DNA of 55,103 nucleotides from Bacteroidales bacterium (GTDB taxonomy: Bacteria; Bacteroidota; Bacteroidia; Bacteroidales; UBA932), in NCBI GenBank assembly GCA_017513445.1, contig JAFXFS010000005.1, positions 1 to 55,103 of the forward strand. Direction: 5' to 3'. Made by a program: the position numbers and the translations under genes. The notes under the pieces were generated by a model. It did no database searches and had not been told where the DNA came from. It was given only the letters and a program-made list of their open reading frames with translations. Below are positions 33,561 to 42,786 of the stretch, one piece after another (position 1 is the first letter of the stretch; each line of letters opens with the position of its first letter).

Positions 33561-34334
33561 CTATTTCCTCTCAATTAGTGATATTTTGTAAAGACGAGGC
33601 CATAGTTTTCCTGTCACATAGATTGATTTTGTCTCATTATGGTAGGCAATTCCATTTAAAACATCTGTTTCAGAACTCCTCAAATTGTTTGGTAACATAG
33701 AACTACAATCAATAACTCCCTTGACTTTACCATTGTTAGGATTAATGATAACTATAGCATTATCTCCATATACATTTGCCCAGATATCACCCTCAATCCA
33801 CTCCAATTCATTGATATATGGAACCGGTTTGCCATTGAGAGTTACCCTTAAGACCTTTTCATCTGTAATTGTTTTAGGGTCAACAACATAGAGATTTGCC
33901 GAGCCATCACTCATATATAGTTTTTTGCCATCTGTTGTAACACCCCATCCCTCTCTATTCAAAGGGAATGTATATTTAAGAGAGAAGTCTGATTTATTAT
34001 AAACAAACAACTTTCTCTCCATCCAGGTAAGTAGAAAAATATCATCTCCAATGTTACAGGAACCCTCAGCAAAATAGGTTGAGTCCAAATCTATTTGCCT
34101 CAACACTTCGCCACTTTTCAGATCGACTTCACGCAAAGATGACTCTCCATATTGACCTGTAGATTCGAACAATCTATCTCCATCAAAGAAGAGACCTTGT
34201 GTATATGCTCCCCTATCGTGAGGAAGCACCTCTTCAAGTTTATAGTTATAGTACTTAACCTCATCATCACCACAAGATGGCAACACCAAAACCAATGCGG
34301 TGATTATCAAATATTTACAAAAATTACTTTTCAT
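33561..34334 (-). CDS. Glutaminyl-peptide cyclotransferase (lipoprotein)
   Basis: The enzyme family (PF05096) forms N-terminal pyroglutamate from glutamine. The 257-residue protein has a lipoprotein signal (ITALVLVLPSC) and then a beta-propeller-like chain that includes HDRGAYTQGLFFDGDRLFESTGQYGESSLREVDL and EWIEGDIWANVYGDNAIVIINP. The frame extends to 34358, but the ATG at 34334 starts a standard signal. In oral and gut Bacteroidetes such lipoproteins are thought to cyclise exported proteins with N-terminal Gln. It diverges from the M64 peptidase gene. Confidence 0.9.
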   Translation of the reverse strand: MKSNFCKYLIITALVLVLPSCGDDEVKYYNYKLEEVLPHDRGAYTQGLFFDGDRLFESTGQYGESSLREVDLKSGEVLRQIDLDSTYFAEGSCNIGDDIFLLTWMERKLFVYNKSDFSLKYTFPLNREGWGVTTDGKKLYMSDGSANLYVVDPKTITDEKVLRVTLNGKPVPYINELEWIEGDIWANVYGDNAIVIINPNNGKVKGVIDCSSMLPNNLRSSETDVLNGIAYHNETKSIYVTGKLWPRLYKISLIERK

Positions 34335-34392
34335 TATTAAACTCCTTTGTTGTGCCATTGAATACCTTGAAGTAATGGCCTATAAAGCAGTG

Positions 34393-34437
34393 CAAAGATA
34401 TAGGTTTTATTTAAGTTCTGAAAAATTATTAATTTTG
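34393..34437. promoter_or_regulatory. Divergent promoter region between the cyclotransferase and M64 peptidase genes
   Basis: For the minus gene, TATCTTTG lies at 34400-34393. For the plus gene, TAATTTTG lies at 34430-34437 with a TTTT run 21 bases upstream. Both match the -7 consensus; the -33 boxes are weak. Confidence 0.5.
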
Positions 34438-34460
34438 CGTAATTTGTAAAAAAATTCACA

Positions 34461-35789
34461 ATGAAACAGAGCAGAGTATCTATCTCAATTATTCTAATAG
34501 CAACTGCATTTTTCTTAAGTATCAGCTGTTCAGAAAAGGTTATCGAAAATGGTGGTAAAGAGACTTTAAGAGTCGATTATATATTTAGTGGGAATTCTCT
34601 GGAGAGCAGGATATCTCTCTCAGAGTTGATTCGATTTGATGGTTGGGCAGGAAGATATGTGAACAGAGATAAAGTAGCTCTAAAGGGAAATGGGCAAATT
34701 AAAATGTATGATAATCAAAGTAAGGAACTCATCTATTGCCAATCTTTCTCTACACTCTTCCAGGAGTGGTTGGCAACTGAAGAGGCAACTAAAGTTGATA
34801 AATCATTTGAAAATGTTTTCCTTCTACCAATGCCCGAAAGGAAAGCGACTATAACCATTGAGTTATATAACTTTTATGGCCAGACAATGACTTCTTTGAC
34901 TCACGAGGTTGATCCTGAAGATATTCTTATCAGAAAATTGGGTGGAAAACCGGCTCCTCACAAATATCTTCTTAACAATGGCAATTCAAGTGAAAAGATT
35001 GATATTGCAATAGTTGCAGAAGGTTACACTAAAGATGAACGAGCAAAGTTTTATAAAGATGCACAAATCGCAATGGAGGCGATTCTTTCTCATAAACCTT
35101 TTGATCAATATAGAGATAGATTTAACTTCGTTGCAGTTGCACTGGAATCAACTGAGAGTGGAGTAAGTGTACCAATCAATGGTGAGTGGAGGGAGAGTGC
35201 TTTGAATTCTCACTTCAGCACCTTCTATTCAGACAGATACCTTACAACTCTACATATCACTGAACTGCATAATCAAATGGTTGGAATTCCGTATGAACAC
35301 TTTGTAATTCTTGCTAATACTGACACCTATGGTGGTGGCGGAATATTCAACTCTTACACACTGACAACAACAGGTCATAAAAGTTTCAAACCTGTTGTTG
35401 TACACGAGTTTGGCCACAGTTTTGCAGGATTAGCCGATGAGTATTTCTATGATGACCAATTTGTTGAGTACTACTACTCTGAAGCTGAACCTTGGGAGCA
35501 GAATATTACAACTCTATACAATTTTCAATCAAAGTGGGAAGATTTGCTTCCTGATGGTTGCGAAAGGCCTACACCTCTACCAGACGGAAATATTTGGGAG
35601 AAAATTGCTGAGGGGACCAATCCAGATAGTCTGATTGGGCTATATGAGGGCGGAGGATATCAGTCAAAGGGTGTTTACAGAGCATTTGTAGATTGTAGAA
35701 TGCACACAAATAGTGCTGACGCTTTTTGTCCAATATGCCAAAGGGCAATCAGCAGAATTATTGATTTTTACACAATAGAATTAGAATAG
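34461..35789 (+). CDS. M64-family metallopeptidase (IgA peptidase M64) lipoprotein
   Basis: The 442-residue protein has a lipoprotein signal (ATAFFLSISC) and an N-terminal M64 domain of about 130 residues. The catalytic domain starts near KIDIAIVAEGYTKDERAKFYKDA and contains the zinc site VVVHEFGHSFAGLADEYFYD (about residues 314-333). Cysteines in the C-terminal part (DCRMHTNSADAFCPICQ) may form a structural site. The family is named for an IgA peptidase in Clostridium, but most Bacteroidetes members have unknown substrates. The thioesterase gene starts 1 base after its stop. Confidence 0.9.
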   Translation: MKQSRVSISIILIATAFFLSISCSEKVIENGGKETLRVDYIFSGNSLESRISLSELIRFDGWAGRYVNRDKVALKGNGQIKMYDNQSKELIYCQSFSTLFQEWLATEEATKVDKSFENVFLLPMPERKATITIELYNFYGQTMTSLTHEVDPEDILIRKLGGKPAPHKYLLNNGNSSEKIDIAIVAEGYTKDERAKFYKDAQIAMEAILSHKPFDQYRDRFNFVAVALESTESGVSVPINGEWRESALNSHFSTFYSDRYLTTLHITELHNQMVGIPYEHFVILANTDTYGGGGIFNSYTLTTTGHKSFKPVVVHEFGHSFAGLADEYFYDDQFVEYYYSEAEPWEQNITTLYNFQSKWEDLLPDGCERPTPLPDGNIWEKIAEGTNPDSLIGLYEGGGYQSKGVYRAFVDCRMHTNSADAFCPICQRAISRIIDFYTIELE

Positions 35790-35790
35790 T

Positions 35791-36519
35791 ATGATTTATA
35801 GCGAAACTTTTCAAGTAAGATGTTATGAGGTTGACTCTCACGACAACTACAAAGCATTTTCATTCGCTAATGTAGCGCAAGAGATAGCACATATCCACTC
35901 CACAAAAATGGGATTCGGATATGCATCAATTATTGATAAAAACCTTGTTTGGATTATATCCAGAATGCATTTCAAATTTGTAAAGACTCCTAGATGGGAA
36001 GATATTGTAACCTTAAAAACCTGGTCAAAATCGACAGAGGGGCTATTTGCAATAAGAGATTACATGATGACAGACCAGGATGGTAACCCACTGATTTTAG
36101 GCACATCTTCGTGGCTGATTATGGATTTGAAAGAGAGACGTCTTAAAAGAATGGACCACGCTTTGTCTAAAGAGGATCTCGACAAGAACGATCCACTCAG
36201 TGCAATTGATGAGAATTGCTCAAAGATAAAACCTGAAAAAGATCTTGAATTTATCTGGAGCAGAGAGGTAAGATGGTCTGATCTTGATCATAATCTACAC
36301 GCCAATAATGCTAAATATTTAGAGTGGACATTAGACACACTGGATGCTAACTATTTAGAAAACAAAGAGTTATCCGATATTAAAATCAGTTTTAATCACG
36401 AAACTAAATTGGGGGACAAGGTAGATCTTTATAGAAAATCCATAGATAGTAATACCTTCTATGTAGAGGGTAAAAATGGTGGACAAAGTATTTTTCAAGT
36501 TATTTGTACATTTAGATAG
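35791..36519 (+). CDS. Acyl-ACP thioesterase
   Basis: This 242-residue hotdog-fold protein releases fatty acids from acyl carrier protein. It has two hotdog halves: SETFQVRCYEVDSHDNYKAFSFANVAQEIA at the start and SREVRWSDLDHNLHANNAKYLEWTLD near residue 152, where the DxNxHANNxxYLEW-like stretch is the plant FatA/FatB-type active-site signature. It stands between the M64 lipoprotein (1-base gap) and the steroid reductase gene (8-base gap), suggesting a membrane-lipid or sterol-linked unit, which is inference. Confidence 0.9.
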   Translation: MIYSETFQVRCYEVDSHDNYKAFSFANVAQEIAHIHSTKMGFGYASIIDKNLVWIISRMHFKFVKTPRWEDIVTLKTWSKSTEGLFAIRDYMMTDQDGNPLILGTSSWLIMDLKERRLKRMDHALSKEDLDKNDPLSAIDENCSKIKPEKDLEFIWSREVRWSDLDHNLHANNAKYLEWTLDTLDANYLENKELSDIKISFNHETKLGDKVDLYRKSIDSNTFYVEGKNGGQSIFQVICTFR

Positions 36520-36527
36520 AGGCGATT

Positions 36528-37289
36528 GTGTTAACGTATAAAATTATTCTGATAGTAATGGTCTTATTGGCCATTATCGTATTCATTGCTCTTAACTATT
36601 TCAATGCGGGTTATGGTTATTTGAGGAGCAAATCGTGGGGATATTCCATCAATAATAAATTAGGTTGGATGATTATGGAGGCCCCTGTATTTATTTTAAT
36701 GCTAGTTCTTTATGCATCATCTGAAAGGGTTGGAAATCCCGCAATAATAGTAATTACTGCCCTGTTTCTTATCCACTATTTTCAGAGATCATTCATATTT
36801 CCATTTCTGATTAGAGGTAAGAGCAAAATGCCTATTGCCATTATCTCTATGGGGATGATTTTCAATACTATGAATGCCTATATGCAGGGATATTGGCTCT
36901 ACAAGTATGCTCCTGCCACTATGTACACGACAGATTGGTTATACTCTTGGCAATTCATTATTGGCACCATAATATTCATTGTAGGTATGACAATAAATAT
37001 CCATTCTGACAATATTATACGTAATCTTCGCAAAAAAGGAGATAACAAACACTATATTCCTAAGGGAGGGGTATTTAAATATGTATCATCTGCCAACTAT
37101 TTTGGAGAGATAGTTCAATGGTGGGGATTTGCAATATTAACCTGGTCAATATCTGGAGTAGTTTTTGCAATTTGGACTGGTGCAAACCTAATCCCGAGAG
37201 CAAAAAGTTTATACGAAAAATATTGCGACGAGTTTGGTGAGGAGTTCACCAAATTAAATAGAAAGAGAGTAATTCCTTTTATATATTAA
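36528..37289 (+). CDS. Steroid 5-alpha-reductase family protein (3-oxo-5-alpha-steroid 4-dehydrogenase-like)
   Basis: The 253-residue protein has about seven membrane helices and a C-terminal domain that reads very like animal SRD5A enzymes: NIHSDNIIRNLRKKGDN, YIPKGGVFKYVSSANYFGE, IVQWWGFAILTWS and the terminal KRVIPFIY. This is the NADPH and steroid site of the family. The reaction would be reduction of a 3-oxo-delta4 steroid or bile acid to the 5-alpha product. The start codon is GTG, with AGAGG 6 bases before it; the first in-frame ATG is ten codons later. An OYE-type reductase gene begins 4 bases after its stop. Confidence 0.9.
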   Translation: MLTYKIILIVMVLLAIIVFIALNYFNAGYGYLRSKSWGYSINNKLGWMIMEAPVFILMLVLYASSERVGNPAIIVITALFLIHYFQRSFIFPFLIRGKSKMPIAIISMGMIFNTMNAYMQGYWLYKYAPATMYTTDWLYSWQFIIGTIIFIVGMTINIHSDNIIRNLRKKGDNKHYIPKGGVFKYVSSANYFGEIVQWWGFAILTWSISGVVFAIWTGANLIPRAKSLYEKYCDEFGEEFTKLNRKRVIPFIY

Positions 37290-37293
37290 CGAT

Positions 37294-38532
37294 ATGAAGG
37301 CATCTAATAACAATAGACTATTCACGCCATTCAAAATTGGCCCTATTACCCTGAAAAACAGAACAATACGATCTGCAGCTTTTGAGGGAATGGCACCTGG
37401 CAATGCCCCTTCACAAGAGCTTTTTGACTATCATACAGATGTTGCTAAAGGCGGTGTTGCTATGACAACTGTTGCCTATGCTGCAGTTCATCAAAGCGGT
37501 CTCTCTTTTGAAAGGCAGTTGTGGGTAAGAGAGGAGATTGTCCCTGATTTAAAAAGATTGACAGATGCAATACACAAAGAGGGTGCATTAGCATCTATTC
37601 AACTTGGCCATTGTGGTAATATGTCACATCGAAAAATATGTGGATGTATGCCAAAAGGCGCAAGTAGTGGTTTTAATCTATACTCCCCTACCTTTGTCCA
37701 CGGAATGAATCGCAATGAGATTGATGAGATTGTGAAAGCATTTGGCGAGGCTGTAAAGATGGTAAAAAGAGCCGGATTTGATGCAATAGAGATTCACGCC
37801 GGTCACGGCTATCTTATCTCACAGTTTCTATCTCCATACACCAACCACCGCAAAGATGAGTTTGGTGGCTCACTTGAGAATAGAATGAGATTTATGGAAA
37901 TGGTTATGAGAGAGGTTGTTACAAGTGCAAATGGCGAACTGGCAATATTTGTAAAAACCAATATGCGTGATGGTGTAAAGGGTGGAATTGAGATAGATGA
38001 GGCGATAAAAATTGCTCAACGCCTTGAAGAACTTGGAGCTGATGCTCTGGTGCTTAGTGGAGGTTTTGTCAGCAAAGCTCCAATGTATGTTATGTGTGGC
38101 AATTTCCCTAAAAAAGCAGTTGCCCACTATATGCCACTCAAACAGTGGTGGTTAAAAATTGGTGTTCGTCTATGCGGAGACCTTCTTGCACCTCCTATAA
38201 AGTATAAAGAGAACTACTTTTTGGATGACGCAAAAAAATTCAGAGCGGCACTGAAACTTCCGTTGGTATATGTTGGCGGAGCAACATCTCGCAAAGGAAT
38301 TGATGAGATCCTTGATGCCGGATTTGAGATGGTTCAAATGGGAAGAGCTCTGATTAGAGAGAGAGATTTTGTAAACAAACTTAAAGAGGAGAGTTGTTGC
38401 AGTAAATGTGATCACGTCAATTTCTGTATTGGAAGAATGTACACACTTTCTATGCAGTGTCACACATCTTGTCAGGATATAACTCCTGCTCTTGAAAGAG
38501 ATTGTCAACGTCAAATTAAAAAGAATAAATAG
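37294..38532 (+). CDS. NADH:flavin oxidoreductase, Old Yellow Enzyme family (candidate steroid 5-beta-reductase)
   Basis: The 412-residue protein has the FMN-binding TIM barrel of OYE/BaiCD-type reductases: LFTPFKIGPITLKNRTIRSA at the start, IQLGHCGN, DAIEIHAGHGYLISQFLSPYTN with its conserved His and Tyr, and GGATSRKGIDE and VQMGRALIRERDFV at the end of the barrel. A Cys-rich tail (CCSKCDHVNFC and QCHTSC) may bind an Fe-S cluster as in 2,4-dienoyl-CoA reductases, but the FAD/NAD domain of those 650-residue enzymes is missing. Next to a 5-alpha-reductase, a role in reducing steroids or bile acids is likely but unproven. Confidence 0.87.
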   Translation: MKASNNNRLFTPFKIGPITLKNRTIRSAAFEGMAPGNAPSQELFDYHTDVAKGGVAMTTVAYAAVHQSGLSFERQLWVREEIVPDLKRLTDAIHKEGALASIQLGHCGNMSHRKICGCMPKGASSGFNLYSPTFVHGMNRNEIDEIVKAFGEAVKMVKRAGFDAIEIHAGHGYLISQFLSPYTNHRKDEFGGSLENRMRFMEMVMREVVTSANGELAIFVKTNMRDGVKGGIEIDEAIKIAQRLEELGADALVLSGGFVSKAPMYVMCGNFPKKAVAHYMPLKQWWLKIGVRLCGDLLAPPIKYKENYFLDDAKKFRAALKLPLVYVGGATSRKGIDEILDAGFEMVQMGRALIRERDFVNKLKEESCCSKCDHVNFCIGRMYTLSMQCHTSCQDITPALERDCQRQIKKNK

Positions 38533-38994
38533 ATGGTAAATATATTGTTTGTGTGCCTGGGGAACATTTGCAGAAGTCCTATGGCAGAGTTCGTAATGAA
38601 GAAACTTGTAAAAGATAAAGGGTTGGAGAATCATTTCACAATCGCTTCAGCAGCAACAAGTTACGAAGAGAGTGGCAACCCTGTTTATCCACCGGCAAGG
38701 GCAAAACTCGCAGAGCACGGCATCTCTTGTAAGGATAAATATGCTGTAAGAGTTTCTCCTGATGATTATGACAAATATGACTATATAGTAGTAATGGACC
38801 GTAGCAATCTTCGCAATATTACGAGAATTGTCGGAGAGGACAGAGATGACAAAATAAGATTGCTTATGAGCTACACCGGAGCTAATAGTGATGTGGCAGA
38901 TCCTTGGTACACAGGCGACTTCGAAGCCACCTGGCAAGATGTCTGGGCTGGTTGTAATGCACTTCTTGAAAAAATATTATCAGAGAAGTTTTAA
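38533..38994 (+). CDS. Low-molecular-weight protein tyrosine phosphatase
   Basis: The 153-residue protein has the P-loop VCLGNICRSPMAEFV (residues 7-21) with the nucleophilic Cys and Arg, and the general-acid Asp in DVADPWYTGDF near residue 118. It starts directly after the stop of the OYE gene. LMW-PTPs commonly regulate Tyr kinases of capsule export (Wzb), but no such kinase is near. It may just share this transcript. It ends 66 bases before the rhamnose genes. Confidence 0.94.
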   Translation: MVNILFVCLGNICRSPMAEFVMKKLVKDKGLENHFTIASAATSYEESGNPVYPPARAKLAEHGISCKDKYAVRVSPDDYDKYDYIVVMDRSNLRNITRIVGEDRDDKIRLLMSYTGANSDVADPWYTGDFEATWQDVWAGCNALLEKILSEKF

Positions 38995-39060
38995 GATTAA
39001 CTTTTAATATCTCCAATAAATAGTTAACTTTATAGCGATAATATTCAAATTTTATCGTTA

Positions 39061-40485
39061 ATGGCAGACTATACATTTTTAGCATTTGATCTTGGCGCAA
39101 CAAGTGGACGTGCCATCGTGGGTAATTTAGATGATAATTCTCTAAAAATTGAGGAGATTCATCGCTTCGAGAACATAATTCTTCAGATAAACGGAAAGTA
39201 TTATTGGGATATCTACAACCTTTATAATCAATTAATTACAGGAATTAAAAAATGTGCAGAGGCAGGCATTAAGCCTCACTCTATCGGCATTGACACCTGG
39301 GGAGTAGATTGTGGCTATATAGGTGCGGACGGAACTCTACTAGCCCTTCCTCGCTCATATAGAGATCCATATACACAAGGAGTTACAGAAGAGTTTTTCA
39401 AAATTATTCCTCGTGAAGAGTTATATGGTGAGACTGGAATTCAAATTATGGATTTCAATACTATATTTCAGATGTATAAATGTGTAAAAGAGGGCTATTC
39501 ACCTCTTTTGAGTGCAGAGAAAGCACTTTTTATGCCGGACCTACTCTCCTACCTGCTCACCGGAAATATGGTTTGTGAATATACCGATGCCTCCACATCA
39601 CAACTACTTGATCCTAAAAAGAGAGAGTTCAGTAAGAATTTGTTAAACACCATCGGTGTCAAAGAGGATATTTTTCCTGAAATAGTAATGCCCGGCAGCC
39701 GAGTTGGTAAGCTTTCTGAACATATATCAAACATTACCGGAATGGATCGAATAGATGTCATTGCAGTTGCAGGACACGACACAGCTTCAGCTGTTGCAGC
39801 CGTTCCTTCTCCTGATGAAAATTTCGCATATCTTTCAAGCGGCACCTGGTCTCTTATGGGTATCGAGGTTGAAAATCCTATCATTAATGAAGAGTCTATG
39901 AAAGAGAATTTCACTAATGAGGGAGGTATTGAGGGAACAACTCGCTTTCTAAAAAATATCACCGGAATGTGGCTTTTGGAGGAGTGTCGTCGCAGTTGGA
40001 AGCGAAAAGGAAGAGATTATTCATATAATGATATTGTTGAAATGGCTCTCTCTCAAGAGGATTTCACTACCACTATTAACCCTGATGACCAATCATTTGC
40101 AGCACCTGATGATATGCCAACTGCAATCATTGAGTATTGCGAAAAAAATGGATTAAAATCACCTTCCAATGATTCTGAGATGGTAAAATGTATCTTCACA
40201 TCTCTTGCTCAACGCTATAAGGATGTATTGGAAATTCTAAAAAGATTTTCTCCTAATCCAATTGATAGATTGCACATTATATCGGGAGGCTGCAAAAATG
40301 CCCTGTTAAATCAAATGACAGCTGATGCAATAGGGATACCTGTCGTTGCAGGTCCATCTGAAGCCACTGCCATAGGAAATATTATGATACAAGCAAAAGC
40401 TGCAGGTATTGTTTCCGACAGAAAAGAGATGAGAAGACTAATAGCACAAGCCATTGAAACTCAAACATTTACACCAAGAAAATAA
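39061..40485 (+). CDS. rhaB: Rhamnulokinase
   Basis: RhaB phosphorylates L-rhamnulose to rhamnulose 1-phosphate. The 474-residue FGGY kinase starts with YTFLAFDLGATSGRAIVGNLDD and has SIGIDTWGVDCGYIG near residue 75, AVAGHDTASAVAAVP near 235 and HIISGGCKNALLNQMTADAIG near 405. It is the first gene of a five- or six-gene plus-strand rhamnose unit. The 66-base gap before it has only a weak promoter match (TAACTTTA, 39025-39032). No rhamnose regulator gene (AraC or GntR type) is in the window. Confidence 0.95.
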   Translation: MADYTFLAFDLGATSGRAIVGNLDDNSLKIEEIHRFENIILQINGKYYWDIYNLYNQLITGIKKCAEAGIKPHSIGIDTWGVDCGYIGADGTLLALPRSYRDPYTQGVTEEFFKIIPREELYGETGIQIMDFNTIFQMYKCVKEGYSPLLSAEKALFMPDLLSYLLTGNMVCEYTDASTSQLLDPKKREFSKNLLNTIGVKEDIFPEIVMPGSRVGKLSEHISNITGMDRIDVIAVAGHDTASAVAAVPSPDENFAYLSSGTWSLMGIEVENPIINEESMKENFTNEGGIEGTTRFLKNITGMWLLEECRRSWKRKGRDYSYNDIVEMALSQEDFTTTINPDDQSFAAPDDMPTAIIEYCEKNGLKSPSNDSEMVKCIFTSLAQRYKDVLEILKRFSPNPIDRLHIISGGCKNALLNQMTADAIGIPVVAGPSEATAIGNIMIQAKAAGIVSDRKEMRRLIAQAIETQTFTPRK

Positions 40486-40506
40486 TAATTTAAAACTATA
40501 AGAAAT

Positions 40507-41760
40507 ATGAACGAACAAAACATCTTATCTGCATACCAAATAGCCAAAGAGCGTTTTGCAGCATTCGGAGTTGACACCGACAAGGTACTTGAACAATTGG
40601 ATAAAATTTCGCTTTCACTACACTGTTGGCAAGCTGATGATGTGACCGGTTTCGAAAATCAGGGAGGCTCACTTTCAGGTGGTATTCAAGTTACAGGAAA
40701 CTATCCAGGCAGAGCTCGCAATATTGATGAGTTAAGAGCAGATATATTGAAAGCAACATCGTTGATTGGTGGTAAACACCGCTTAAGTCTCCACGAGATC
40801 TATGGTGAATTTGGAGATAAATTTGTTGATAGAGATGAAGTAACAGTTGAACATTTCAAAGGATGGATTGATTGGGGAAAGGCAAATGATATGAAATTGG
40901 ACTTTAACAGCACATCATTTTCTCATCCAAAGAGTGGAGACCTGACACTTGCAAATCCAGACAAAGAGATCAGAGATTTTTGGATTCGTCATACAAAAGC
41001 TTGTAGAGCCATTGCTAATGAGATGGGTAAAGCTCAAGGTGATCCATCTATGATGAACCTTTGGGTTCACGATGGAAGCAAAGAGGTTCCAGCCAACAGA
41101 CTTCGATATCGTGCAATTCTTGAAGAGAGTCTTGATGAAATCTTTGCCACACCTTATCAATGGATGAAGGATTGTATTGAGGCAAAATTATTTGGTATTG
41201 GTTTGGAAAATTACACAGTAGGTTCTTACGATTTCTATTTAGGATATGGAGCCAAAAAGGGCAAAATCGTAACATTAGATACCGGACACTTCCACCTAAC
41301 AGAGAGTATTCCTGACAAGGTATCATCTCTACTTCTATTTACTCCTGAAATAATGCTGCACGTAAGTCGCCCAGTTCGTTGGGATAGCGACCACGTAGTA
41401 ATTCTATCTGATGAATTGCTAGAACTTGCCAGAGAAATTGTAAGATGCAATGCTCTTGATAAAGTTCACATCGGACTTGACTATTTTGATGCAACTATCA
41501 ATAGAATCGGAGCTTATGTAATTGGTTGCAGAGCTACCCAAAAGGCATTCTTAAGAGCACTTCTTGAGCCACAGGATATTTTAAACAAATATGAGGATAA
41601 TGGTCAATTATTCCAAAGACTTGCACTTCAAGAGGAACTTAAGAGTATGCCTTGGCAAAGTGTATGGGATATGTACTGTCTGAAGAGTAATGTCCCTGTA
41701 GGCGATGCTTACATTCCTGAAATTGAAAAATATGAAGCAGAAGTAACATCTAAAAGATAA
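40507..41760 (+). CDS. rhaA: L-rhamnose isomerase
   Basis: RhaA converts L-rhamnose to L-rhamnulose. The 417 residues show the family's (beta/alpha)8 enzyme, with SLHCWQADDVTGFEN near residue 36, KLDFNSTSFSHPKSGDLTLANPD near 130 and the metal-site stretch LHVSRPVRWDSDHVV near 285. The length is that of E. coli RhaA (419). It sits 21 bases after rhaB and 5 bases before rhaT. Confidence 0.97.
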   Translation: MNEQNILSAYQIAKERFAAFGVDTDKVLEQLDKISLSLHCWQADDVTGFENQGGSLSGGIQVTGNYPGRARNIDELRADILKATSLIGGKHRLSLHEIYGEFGDKFVDRDEVTVEHFKGWIDWGKANDMKLDFNSTSFSHPKSGDLTLANPDKEIRDFWIRHTKACRAIANEMGKAQGDPSMMNLWVHDGSKEVPANRLRYRAILEESLDEIFATPYQWMKDCIEAKLFGIGLENYTVGSYDFYLGYGAKKGKIVTLDTGHFHLTESIPDKVSSLLLFTPEIMLHVSRPVRWDSDHVVILSDELLELAREIVRCNALDKVHIGLDYFDATINRIGAYVIGCRATQKAFLRALLEPQDILNKYEDNGQLFQRLALQEELKSMPWQSVWDMYCLKSNVPVGDAYIPEIEKYEAEVTSKR

Positions 41761-41765
41761 ATACT

Positions 41766-42782
41766 ATGGAGATTGTACTTGGTTTACTGATAATAGCAAT
41801 CGGTAGTTTTGGACAATCAAGTTCTTATGTACCGATTAATAAGATAAAAAAATGGTCTTGGGAGAGTTTCTGGCTTGTACAAGGCATTTTCGCCTGGCTC
41901 ATCTTTCCTCTTTGTGGTGCATTGTTGGCTGTACCAGATGGAAGCTCATTGGGAGCGATTATATCATCTAACCCTTCAGCTGCTTTAAAAGCTGGATTTT
42001 TTGGAATGTTATGGGGTGTTGGTGGTCTAACCTTTGGATTATCAATGAGATATCTAGGTGTGGCCCTTGGCCAGAGTATTGCTTTGGGAACCTGTTCTGC
42101 TTTCGGAACGATTATTCCAGCAATCATCGCTGGTGAAAACCTTTTCAAAGGTAGTGGTTTAATCCTTCTCATTGGAGTTTGCGTAACTCTTGCAGGTATA
42201 TTCGTAATTGGTTATGCTGGAAGTTTGAGGGATAAAAATATGAGTGAAGAGGAGAAACGCAAAGCTGTTAAGGATTTTGCACTTGGCAAAGGATTAGCAG
42301 TAGCTCTTCTTGCCGGCGTTATGAGTGCTTGTTTTAATTTAGGTCTTCAAGCAGGAGAATCTTTGACTGTTGAAGGCACAAGCGAACTATTTGCCTCATT
42401 ACCAGCCACTTTGATGGTTACAATTGGTGGTTTTATAACAAATGCTTCATACTGTTTATGGCAAAATGGCAAAAACAAAACCTTCTCTGATTACAAAGAG
42501 AAGGGAGTCTTTGTTCGCAATCTTCTTTTCTGTGCATTGGCAGGATTATTATGGTATTCACAATTCTTCGGATTAAGTGTTGGAAAGAGTTTCCTTGTTG
42601 ACTCTCCAATTATGTTAGCCTTCTCTTGGTCAATCCTTATGGCTCTAAATGTTGTATTTAGTAATGTATGGGGCATTGTTCTCAAAGAGTGGAAAGGAGC
42701 TGGAAAGAGTACAGCCGTTGTATTAACAATTGGTATGGCAATACTTATCCTGTCTGCATTTTTACCTAACTTTTTAAGTTAA
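41766..42782 (+). CDS. rhaT: L-rhamnose/proton symporter
   Basis: The 338-residue inner-membrane protein has ten helices and the RhaT signature at the start, GLLIIAIGSFGQSSSYVPINKIKKWSWESFWLVQGIFAW, which matches the family without interruption. Other hallmarks are GLTFGLSMRYLGVALGQSIALG and VWGIVLKEWKGAG near the C-terminus. It imports rhamnose released outside the cell. It lies 5 bases after rhaA and 4 bases before rhaD. Confidence 0.95.
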   Translation: MEIVLGLLIIAIGSFGQSSSYVPINKIKKWSWESFWLVQGIFAWLIFPLCGALLAVPDGSSLGAIISSNPSAALKAGFFGMLWGVGGLTFGLSMRYLGVALGQSIALGTCSAFGTIIPAIIAGENLFKGSGLILLIGVCVTLAGIFVIGYAGSLRDKNMSEEEKRKAVKDFALGKGLAVALLAGVMSACFNLGLQAGESLTVEGTSELFASLPATLMVTIGGFITNASYCLWQNGKNKTFSDYKEKGVFVRNLLFCALAGLLWYSQFFGLSVGKSFLVDSPIMLAFSWSILMALNVVFSNVWGIVLKEWKGAGKSTAVVLTIGMAILILSAFLPNFLS

Positions 42783-42786
42783 TTGT

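Noticed and set aside
38995-39060. Promoter or operator before rhaB
   Set aside because: Only a partial box (TAACTTTA) with a poor -33 (CTTT) is seen, and no clear inverted repeat; too weak to list as a feature.
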